Of a stretch of DNA of 64,000 nt, positions 54,721 to 62,162 are shown one piece after another. Position 1 is the first letter of the stretch, and every line of letters starts with the position of its first letter. The stretch spans positions 62,001 to 126,000 of the forward strand of contig CAVXOL010000023.1 in NCBI GenBank assembly GCA_963763325.1, written 5' to 3'. This stretch comes from JBBECJ01 sp963763325. GTDB lineage: Bacteria > Chloroflexota > Chloroflexia > Thermomicrobiales > CFX8. The position numbers were made by a program, and so were the translations under genes. The notes below the pieces were generated by a model. The model was not told the origin of the DNA. It ran no database searches and was given only the letters and a program-made list of their open reading frames with translations.

Positions 54721-55894
54721 CGGTCGACGGGCAGACGACTGCGACGAGCGGCAGAGGGGCTCACTCCTGACTATCTGAGGCTTCTCGAAGAGTTCGTCAA
54801 CCTGGACAGCGGGACACACGATCGAGCCCTCGTTCAACAGGCCGGTGAGTTCATTGCGAGCAAGTTTGCGAGCGTCTTTGGCGGTTTGGATTGGGTGCGT
54901 TCGGATGATCCTCGCATCGGTGACACCTACATCGCTCGACTTGATGGCGGTTCGGGACGCAAGGTCGTGATGCTCGGTCATCACGACACCGTCTACGGCG
55001 CTGGGACGACCAAGGTCTCGCCCGTTTCGGCTCGAAGACGGTCGCGCATACGGGCCGGGCGTGATGGACATGAAGGGTGGGGTCGTGCTGGCGCTTTTCG
55101 CTGTCCGGATGCTGCGCGAACTTGGTGTCGAACCACTTCCGGAAGTCGTGTTCGTCGGTAATCCGGACGAAGAGATTGGCTCGCCAACGTCTCGATCGGT
55201 CATCGAGGAGACAGCTCGTGATGCTGATGTCGTGATTGTGCTCGAGCCGGGTCGGGAGACCGGCAGCGTTCAGACGACGCGCAGCGGTGTTGGGATGTAT
55301 GAATTGGTCGTTGAAGGCGTGTCGGCGCACGCTGGCGCGCGTCCTGAGGACGGTCGGAGCGCTGTCCTCGAACTGGCGCACAAGACGATCGCCTTACACG
55401 GGCTGACTGACTTCGCCAGCGGCACAACGGTCAATGTCGGGGTCGTCAGTGGTGGGACGCGGCGGAATGTCGTGCCCGACAGGGCCGAAGCGTTGATCGA
55501 TCTTCGAGCGACGACGGCAGCAAGTGCGACAGCGGCTGACGCCGCGATTCGAGCGATCGCGGTAGATTGCGTGGTCGAAGGAACGCGCGCTCGGGTCGAA
55601 GGAGGCTTGAACCGGCCGCCGATGGAGAAGTCGGAGCGGACGGATCAGGCGTTGTCAATCGCCAGGGATCTGGTGAGAGAACTTGGACTGGACTTCCTCG
55701 AAGTATCATCGGGGGGCGGCTCGGATGGGAACTTTACCGCTGCTCTAGGCGTTCCTACATTGGATGGCCTCGGACCGGTTGGACGGAACGCGCACTCGCC
55801 TGACGAGTGGCTGGACGTCGCCAGCATTCCAACCCGAATGGCGATCGTGGCCGGACTCATCGCGCGTGAAACTGCCGGCTCTCCAGTAAGCTGA
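54717..55894 (+). CDS. M20-family metallopeptidase, interrupted by at least two frame changes
   Basis: Zinc peptidase/deacylase of the carboxypeptidase G2/DapE group. GTG 54717 overlaps the M24 stop (GTGA) but its frame closes at TGA about 54768; the adjacent frame carries LTPDYLRLLEEFVNLDSGTHD without a start codon, so a change near 54750 is inferred. A second change lies near 55020, between VVMLGHHDTVYGAG and RLEDGRAYGPGVMDMKGG. Metal ligands are in HHDTV, MDMKGG, GNPDEEIGS (Glu pair) and the C-terminal AHSPDEW. Operon with the M24 gene. Confidence 0.85.
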
Positions 55895-55999
55895 ACTTGA
55901 TGAGCACTTCACATTTCGATGCTCGTCGCTGTGCTATCGTTTTCGGTGTTTACGGCGGGTATCGATGTCGAGAGGGTCTGTCACTGGTGGGAGTCTCAG

Positions 56000-57025
56000 G
56001 TGAGCAATTCGACTCCGGGACGCACGCTGCGGACCCTGCCTGGCGCTGGACGGCTTAGTCGCGGAAGTGCGAACCGTCGTCGCCCCATCATCGCCCCGCC
56101 GGCAAACGAGATGCACTATCGGATGGTCGAGTACGGTGGAATGCGCTGGTATGACATCGAGCGCCCGACATCCGCCGATCTTGACTACCTGCGTGAGGAG
56201 TTCTCGGTCCATCCGCTGCTGATCGATGACATCGTTAGCCGGAGCCAACGACCGAAGCTCGATATCTACGACGACTATCTCTTCCTCGTCATGCACTTTC
56301 CTGTCCACGTCAAACAAACGCGCACGACGATCGCTTCCGAGGTCGATATCGTTATCGGACCGGACTACGTCGTGACGACGCATGACGGCAACCTGAAGCC
56401 GTTGATGCGGGTCTTCGAGAGTGCAATCGAGTCAGAGGAAACGCGCCAGGCGCTGATGAGCCAGACGACGGCGCACCTGCTGTACTACGTGATCGACCGT
56501 CTGGTTGACTACTGCTTCCCGGTCGTCGGCCGTCTTACCGAGCGGATCGAAGAGATCGAAGATGCCATCTTTTCGCGTTCGGACCTGCGGCTGGTCCAGG
56601 AGATCTCGATTGTCCGGCGCGACCTGATCGCGATGCGACGGATCATCAAGCCACAGTTGCCGGTCATATCACAGCTCGAACATCGGGCAATCCCGCTGGT
56701 CCAACGCGATATCGATGTCTACTTCGGGGACATTGCCGACCACCTGGCTAAGCTCTGGGATTCGCTGGAGGATCTGAAAGAGGTGCTGGAAGGGCTCAGC
56801 GACACGTTCGATTCGCTCGCCACGCATCGGCTGAATGCTGTCATCAAGACGCTGACAGTGATCTCCGTCCTGATCCTGCCGCTGACGTTTATCACCGGGA
56901 TCTTCGGGATGAACGTGCCGATCCCCTACGAATCTTCAAATTATGCCCTGTTGGTGATTGTCGCGATGTTGTTTCTCATCACGGTCATCATGCTGGCCGC
57001 GTTCCGGCGGCGTGGATGGGTCTGA
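56000..57025 (+). CDS. corA: CorA-type magnesium/cobalt transporter
   Basis: Divalent cation channel. Long cytoplasmic N-terminal domain (about 1-270) and two C-terminal transmembrane helices with the GMN selectivity motif (FGMNVPIP) between them. GTG 56000 (GGGAG upstream) gives about 341 residues; longer in-frame starts exist. Its stop lies inside the next gene's start region (10-nt overlap). Confidence 0.94.
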   Translation: MSNSTPGRTLRTLPGAGRLSRGSANRRRPIIAPPANEMHYRMVEYGGMRWYDIERPTSADLDYLREEFSVHPLLIDDIVSRSQRPKLDIYDDYLFLVMHFPVHVKQTRTTIASEVDIVIGPDYVVTTHDGNLKPLMRVFESAIESEETRQALMSQTTAHLLYYVIDRLVDYCFPVVGRLTERIEEIEDAIFSRSDLRLVQEISIVRRDLIAMRRIIKPQLPVISQLEHRAIPLVQRDIDVYFGDIADHLAKLWDSLEDLKEVLEGLSDTFDSLATHRLNAVIKTLTVISVLILPLTFITGIFGMNVPIPYESSNYALLVIVAMLFLITVIMLAAFRRRGWV

Positions 57026-58521
57026 GCATTCGGCGAGCATCGGTCTGGCAGTGGCTTCTATTCAGCGCGGTCGGATCGCTAGCCGTTGGCGCGGTCATCG
57101 GCCGACTGCTTGTGGCGCGCGGGCCGGTCGAAGTGCTGGCCGGACTACTGGCTGTCGCGGCGGCCGGTGCGGTTTTGCGGTCCGTCTGGGTTGGATTTGG
57201 TGCTGTTCTGGCGGTGGCCTGCGTCCTGCCCTACGCGACGCTTCCAGTTGGCGCCAGCGTGACGCCGGCTTTGCTGGAGCTCGCACAGCTGGCAACGGTC
57301 GGGATCGTCGTTGCCGTTATCCTGATCGACCGACGCCAACATATTCGGACAGGTGGCCCTCAAGCCCTCGTCCTCGCGATGGCGGGCGCTATCGTCGCAG
57401 CATTTCTGCTGGGACTTGGTCGCGGTTACTCAACTCAGACGTTGCACGACTTCTTCAAGTTCCTGCTCGCGATTGTGTCGTTCTGGCTGGTGATCCAACT
57501 GATTGTGAACACGAGCGCGGCACGTGGACTACTCTGGTTGCTCCTGGCGGGTGCGACCGGCGCCGCAACGATCGGGCTGGCGCTATACGCGGCTGGTCCC
57601 GCCGTGACCGAGCGCGTCCTTACGCGACTCGTTCCATACGGATACCCAGGTGGACGAATCGTGCGCTATATCGAGGACGATCCGTCGCGGCCGATGCGAC
57701 TGGTAGGAACCGGCGTCGACCCCAACTCGTTTGGTGGATTACTCATGGTCGGGTTTGTTCTGGCGGCTGGTCAACTGCTGGTCAGGAGACGCTCGGTGCC
57801 GGTCGGCCTGTCGGGGCTGGCGTGTGGGGCTTGTGGGCTCGCGATGCTGCTGACGTACTCGCGTGGCGCGTGGGTTGGGGCGTTTGCCGGTGTCGTGATG
57901 ATCGTGTTGTTGCGGCGACCGTGGTTGCTGGTGCCAATGGGCGCGCTTGGGACCGCCGCGGTGGCGGTGGGTCTGGGGGCAGGATTCGTCGAGCGCCTCT
58001 GGCTCGGGTTCACCCTGCAAGACCCGGCCACAAAGCTGCGCCTTGACGAGTATCGCAACGCGCTGGCGATCATCCGCGCGCATCCGTGGTTTGGGGTGGG
58101 CTTCGGCGATGCGCCGTCGATCGAGCTTCAGGCGGGGGTCTCGAGCATCTACTTGACGATTGCAGAGCGTGCAGGGCTGGTTGGTTTGCTCGTGTTCCTG
58201 ATTGCGGTCGGGCTCATCGTGTGGCGTGGGTTGCGTTGGTCGTGGCGAGAGACTGGTAGCGAAGATACCGATCTCGCGCTGTGCTACACGTCGGCGCTCG
58301 TCGCAGCACTCGTCGTCGGGCTGGTCGACCACTACTTCTTCAACCCGCAGTTCCCTCACATGGCGACGCTCTTCTGGGTGCTGGCCGGCGCGATTGTCGC
58401 GATCGTGTCGCCGGTAGGTTACGAGGCGACGCACGAGAGAGTATCCTCCCAATGGATGGATCGATCACCGAGTGGTGCACGATCGCGCTCTCGACCGGCA
58501 TTGACGACAGAAGGAGGATGA
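57016..58521 (+). CDS. O-antigen ligase/polymerase-like membrane protein
   Basis: About 11 hydrophobic helices with a large outer loop (about 190-235: YGYPGGRIVRYIEDDPSRP) and Wzy_C/WaaL-type features: RPMRLVGTGVDPNSFG, YSRGAWVGAFAG, and NALAIIRAHPWFGVGFGDAP. 501 residues. ATG 57016 overlaps corA. Probably polymerises or ligates surface glycan; no other glycan genes adjacent. Its last codons overlap nothing but the DapA-like start at 58524 is only 2 nt away. Confidence 0.85.
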   Translation: MGLSIRRASVWQWLLFSAVGSLAVGAVIGRLLVARGPVEVLAGLLAVAAAGAVLRSVWVGFGAVLAVACVLPYATLPVGASVTPALLELAQLATVGIVVAVILIDRRQHIRTGGPQALVLAMAGAIVAAFLLGLGRGYSTQTLHDFFKFLLAIVSFWLVIQLIVNTSAARGLLWLLLAGATGAATIGLALYAAGPAVTERVLTRLVPYGYPGGRIVRYIEDDPSRPMRLVGTGVDPNSFGGLLMVGFVLAAGQLLVRRRSVPVGLSGLACGACGLAMLLTYSRGAWVGAFAGVVMIVLLRRPWLLVPMGALGTAAVAVGLGAGFVERLWLGFTLQDPATKLRLDEYRNALAIIRAHPWFGVGFGDAPSIELQAGVSSIYLTIAERAGLVGLLVFLIAVGLIVWRGLRWSWRETGSEDTDLALCYTSALVAALVVGLVDHYFFNPQFPHMATLFWVLAGAIVAIVSPVGYEATHERVSSQWMDRSPSGARSRSRPALTTEGG

Positions 58522-58523
58522 GG

Positions 58524-59426
58524 ATGGCAGGACGACAGATCGAAGGAATCTTCGCGCCAGTCGCAACACTGTTCGACAGTGACGGAGAGTTGGACCTGGC
58601 GAAGTACCGTAAGAACATGGAGTGGTATTGCGCGTCGCCGTTGGATGGCGTTGTCGTGATGGGGTCGAACGGTGAGTATGCGTCGCTCGACACTGACGAA
58701 AAGCTACGGCTGATCGAAGCCGGCACGAGCGCCGTGGCTGGTCGGAAGAAGGTGCTGGTCGGTACAGGTGTCGAGTCGACGCGAGGCACGATTCGATTGA
58801 CGCGTGCCGCAGCCGAGATGGGAGCGGACTACGCGCTGGTCGTCACTCCGTATTACTACCGGCCTCGATACGATGGGGCTGCGTTCATCCGCCACTACCA
58901 GACAGTCGCAGACTCCTCGCCGATCCCGGTGCTCATCTACATCATGACAGCCTATACCGGCGTCGATCTGCCGTCTGCCGTTGTCGCGGAGCTTTCACAT
59001 CATCCGAACATCGTAGGGGTTAAGGATAGCGCGGGCAACGCGGTGAAGTTTGCTGAGATGGTCGCTGAGTCAGATCCGGACTTCGCCGTCCTGGCCGGGT
59101 CGGCGAACTTTCTGTATCCGGCGCTGTGTCTTGGTGCCGCCGGTGGGATTCTGGCGTTGGCCGACGTCGCGCCACGAGAATGCGTCGAGGTGCGCGACCT
59201 GTTCGCGGCCGGTGACCACGAGCGGGCGCGAGCTGCGCAGTTCAACCTTCTGGCACCGAACGCAGCCGTCACGACCCGCTTCGGCATCGCTGGGTTGAAG
59301 TCGGCGTTGGAAATGGTCGGGCTCGAGACGAGCGATCCACGCCCGCCGATGCTGCCATCGACCGATGCAGAGCGGACTCAGATTCAGTCGATCCTGGAAC
59401 GAGCCGGAATACTTGCCCGAGTTTGA
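58524..59426 (+). CDS. DapA/NanA-superfamily aldolase or synthase
   Basis: TIM-barrel class I aldolase. GSNGEYASL (GxxGE), YYYRP, Schiff-base Lys in GVKDSAGN (about 160) and a late GAAGGILALADVAP motif. The usual YNVPxRTG is here YIMTAYTG: Tyr kept, Asn replaced. 300 residues. ATG 58524 is chosen because AAGGAGG (58511-58517) gives normal spacing; ATG 58518 touches it. True substrate may be a sugar acid rather than aspartate semialdehyde. Confidence 0.87.
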   Translation: MAGRQIEGIFAPVATLFDSDGELDLAKYRKNMEWYCASPLDGVVVMGSNGEYASLDTDEKLRLIEAGTSAVAGRKKVLVGTGVESTRGTIRLTRAAAEMGADYALVVTPYYYRPRYDGAAFIRHYQTVADSSPIPVLIYIMTAYTGVDLPSAVVAELSHHPNIVGVKDSAGNAVKFAEMVAESDPDFAVLAGSANFLYPALCLGAAGGILALADVAPRECVEVRDLFAAGDHERARAAQFNLLAPNAAVTTRFGIAGLKSALEMVGLETSDPRPPMLPSTDAERTQIQSILERAGILARV

Positions 59427-59937
59427 GAACCTGGACAACCCGATTCGGATCGGGTTAGTAGCGGACACCCATCGGCGAAACCAGAAGCGTGGATTGCCAG
59501 AGGGGTTGCTTGCCGGACTTGAGGGATGCGATCTGATCTTCCATGCCGGCGACATCAGCGAGCGTTGGGTGCTGGATATGCTGGCTGAGGTTGCGCCGGT
59601 TCGGGCAGTGGTTGGCAACAACGACTCGTTCGAACTGCTGAAGGAACTGCCGGAAGAGCGGCTATTTATGTCTGGCAGTCATCGAATCGGATTGCTGCAC
59701 GGCTACAGCGACATGGCGAAGCGGGCGACGACGGCCAAGGTCTGGACGCTTGAGCGCATGCGTGGAGTGGTTGACTGCGCTGTCTATGGGCACAGTCACC
59801 AGCCGGAGGTGACGGAGCGCGAGGGATTGCTGATGGTGAACCCTGGATCTCCAACGGACTTCAGGTGGGCGAAAGGGCCAACATACGGCATCCTTGAGAT
59901 CGGCGAGGCAATTCGGGCGCGATTGATCGATCTGTAG
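59413..59937 (+). CDS. YfcE/MJ0936-type metallophosphoesterase
   Basis: Calcineurin-like phosphodiesterase with dinuclear metal motifs: IGLVADTHRRN (Asp, His), IFHAGDIS (Asp), VVGNND (Asn), LLHGY (His) and YGHSHQPEV (His pair). Ends with the usual NPGSPTDFRW. TTG 59413 is a possible start within the end of the aldolase gene; the conserved part begins at about 59440. About 174 residues. Probably a nucleotide or phosphodiester hydrolase. Confidence 0.88.
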   Translation: MPEFENLDNPIRIGLVADTHRRNQKRGLPEGLLAGLEGCDLIFHAGDISERWVLDMLAEVAPVRAVVGNNDSFELLKELPEERLFMSGSHRIGLLHGYSDMAKRATTAKVWTLERMRGVVDCAVYGHSHQPEVTEREGLLMVNPGSPTDFRWAKGPTYGILEIGEAIRARLIDL

Positions 59938-60026
59938 AGGACGGCCACCAGCGACACCCGAATACCGGGACTTCTCCCCGCGTCGCGAACGGCTCGAACC
60001 TGAGTCCGTTTGACGCGGTATTCGTG

Positions 60027-60056
60027 TTGCGTTGCTCGTGTGGTGCGAACTATAAT
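60027..60056 (+). promoter_or_regulatory. Promoter of rpsA
   Basis: TTGCGT (60027-60032), 18-nt spacer, perfect TATAAT (60051-60056), about 84 nt upstream of the S1 start. No leader element recognised. Confidence 0.65.
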
Positions 60057-60139
60057 AGCGACTGCGTTCCGCCGAAGGCACGACACGACGATGGCGCTGT
60101 CGCGCGCCGTTCGGCAAATCTGACGCGCGAGGATGGTAT

Positions 60140-61912
60140 ATGGACCGTAGTGACTTTGACGAAGCCGCGACCCGTCTGCAGGGGAGCGTCGGCTTCAAGG
60201 ACGACGAGGCGGCCGACGAACTCGGACGCTCGCTCATGGAACAGCTTCTGGCTGATCCGTCTCACGACTACCGAACCCTGAAGTATGGCGATGTCATCGA
60301 TGGCACCGTCATGCACGTCGATCGGGATGAGATCCTGGTTGACATCGGGTCGAAGTCGGAAGGCGTGATCCCGGCGCGAGAATTTTCGACGCTGGACGAT
60401 CAGGAGCGGAAGTCGATGGGTGTCGGGGACCAGTTACTGGTCTTCGTCGTACAGCCTGAGAACTCCGATGGGCACGCCGTCGTCTCGATCGACCGTGCGC
60501 GTCAGGAAAAGAGCTGGCGGATTTTGCAGGAGCAGTACGAGGGTGGCCTCGTCATCGCCGCCGAGGTTGTCAACTACAACAAGGGTGGCCTGCTCGTGAA
60601 CCTCGACGGCGTGCGTGGCTTCGTGCCCGCGTCGCAGGTCACGGAGATCCGTGGCGGCGACGATGCCCAGAAGCAGGCCGACATGGCCCGCCTGATTGGC
60701 AACAGCCTCCAACTCAAGATCATCGAGATCAACCGCCACCGCAACCGGCTGATCCTCTCAGAACGCCAGGCTCTCCAGGAGCGGCGTGACGAGATGAAGG
60801 AGAAGCTGATCGAACAGCTGCGTGAGGGTGAGGTCCGCCAGGGCCGTGTCTCCAGCATCTGCGACTTCGGCGCCTTTGTCGATGTCGGTGGTGCTGATGG
60901 ACTTGTCCACCTCTCCGAACTCTCCTGGAGTCGCGTGAGGCACCCATCGGAGGTGCTGCACGTCGGTCAGGAGGTCGATGTCTTCGTTCTCGGCATCAAT
61001 GCCGATGAGAAGAAGATCGCCCTCTCGATCAAACGGACACAGGCCGAGCCGTGGAGCCGGGTTGCAGCCAAATACGATGTCAACCAGCTCGTGGTCGGGA
61101 CCGTGACGCAGCTTGCCAACTTCGGTGCGTTCGCGCGGATCGAGGATGGCATCGAGGGTCTGGTGCACGTCTCGGAACTCTCCGATGCACGCATCTCGCA
61201 CCCACGTCAGCTCGTGAATGAAGGCCAGGAACTGCTGCTGCGGATTATCCGCATCGATCCACAGCGACGCCGAATGGGCTTGAGCCTCCGGCGTGCGCTT
61301 GAGGCAACCGATGACGAGGTTCGCGAAGCGCTCGGCGATGAGGCGGTCGAACTCAAGGAACGCCTGCTGGCGCTCGAGGTCGAGCCGGATCCAGACGCCG
61401 AAGATCAGCCGGAGCGTGAGGCGCCGCAGGAAAGCGTTGCTGCTGAGCCTGAACCAGTCGTCGAAGAGACCGCGACACCGGCACCGGTGGCTGAGGTCGA
61501 GGTTTCCAACGCGATGACCGAAGCCTTCGCGGCTGCTGAAGCTAACGCTGCGGCAGGCGACGACGATACAGAGACACCGCTCGACGTGCCGGTCGAAGCC
61601 GAGGCGGCGACTGAAGCAGCCGTCGAAACGGAGACCGCTGTCCAGCCGGCTGCCGAAACTGAAGAAGTTGCAGCGGCCGGGGAACCGGTTGAGGCAGACG
61701 AGGTTGCTTCGATCGTCGAGGTCGCGGCGGACGACGTTGTTGCCGAGGAACCAGAAGCTGTAACGCAGGCCGCGATCGGCAATACCGACGAGGCCGATAC
61801 CCCTCCTGACGCTGAGGACAGCATCGCCGCGATACCGGTTACTGATTCCGAGGACGCTGACGTCGTTGGCGCTGCTCCCGCCTCAGAGGACGCCGAGAAG
61901 AGGACAAGCTAA
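60140..61912 (+). CDS. rpsA: Ribosomal protein S1 with acidic C-terminal tail
   Basis: RNA-binding small-subunit protein for mRNA capture. Four S1 domains: about 48-125, 133-210, 226-300, 313-385 (signatures DVIDGTVMHVDRDE, GLVIAAEVVNYNKGG, GRVSSICDFGAFVDVGG, GTVTQLANFGAFARIEDG). After about 395 a Glu/Ala/Val/Pro-rich acidic tail of nearly 190 residues follows to the end (590 total). The four-domain core matches Gram-positive/Chloroflexota S1; the tail is unusual. ATG 60140. Confidence 0.93.
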   Translation: MDRSDFDEAATRLQGSVGFKDDEAADELGRSLMEQLLADPSHDYRTLKYGDVIDGTVMHVDRDEILVDIGSKSEGVIPAREFSTLDDQERKSMGVGDQLLVFVVQPENSDGHAVVSIDRARQEKSWRILQEQYEGGLVIAAEVVNYNKGGLLVNLDGVRGFVPASQVTEIRGGDDAQKQADMARLIGNSLQLKIIEINRHRNRLILSERQALQERRDEMKEKLIEQLREGEVRQGRVSSICDFGAFVDVGGADGLVHLSELSWSRVRHPSEVLHVGQEVDVFVLGINADEKKIALSIKRTQAEPWSRVAAKYDVNQLVVGTVTQLANFGAFARIEDGIEGLVHVSELSDARISHPRQLVNEGQELLLRIIRIDPQRRRMGLSLRRALEATDDEVREALGDEAVELKERLLALEVEPDPDAEDQPEREAPQESVAAEPEPVVEETATPAPVAEVEVSNAMTEAFAAAEANAAAGDDDTETPLDVPVEAEAATEAAVETETAVQPAAETEEVAAAGEPVEADEVASIVEVAADDVVAEEPEAVTQAAIGNTDEADTPPDAEDSIAAIPVTDSEDADVVGAAPASEDAEKRTS

Positions 61913-61960
61913 GCTCGCTTGATCCCGCTCGTCGTCGGCCCTTCAATTGCGATTGATTTA

Positions 61961-61990
61961 CTAGCGGCCGGACATCATTCCGGCCGCTAG
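61961..61990. terminator. Perfect hairpin between rpsA and clpC
   Basis: 12-bp inverted repeat (61961-61972 with 61979-61990) with a 6-nt loop. No T-run follows on the plus strand (TGATATAACC), so it may be a transcript end signal of unusual type, a processing site or a protein-binding palindrome. Confidence 0.45.
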
Positions 61991-62162
61991 TGATATAACC
62001 AGAGAACACCAGTGCGAATGTCCCCACCAATGATGGTCGGGGTCTTGCGCTCTCTTGACACCGAGAGTACGCTCTTGGCAGGCAGCCACAGTAGTACGGC
62101 CCACGCCAGGCGTTTGGGCAACGTGCCCTCCCCATGTCTCGCGTGGCCGTCGGAGAGACCAC

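Noticed and set aside
61405..61824. Ser/Ala-rich minus-strand open frame
   Set aside because: Antisense image of the Glu/Ala-rich S1 tail.
62055..62090. TTGACA as a clpC promoter
   Set aside because: No acceptable -10 at 16-18 nt spacing (GCAGGC), so it was not listed.
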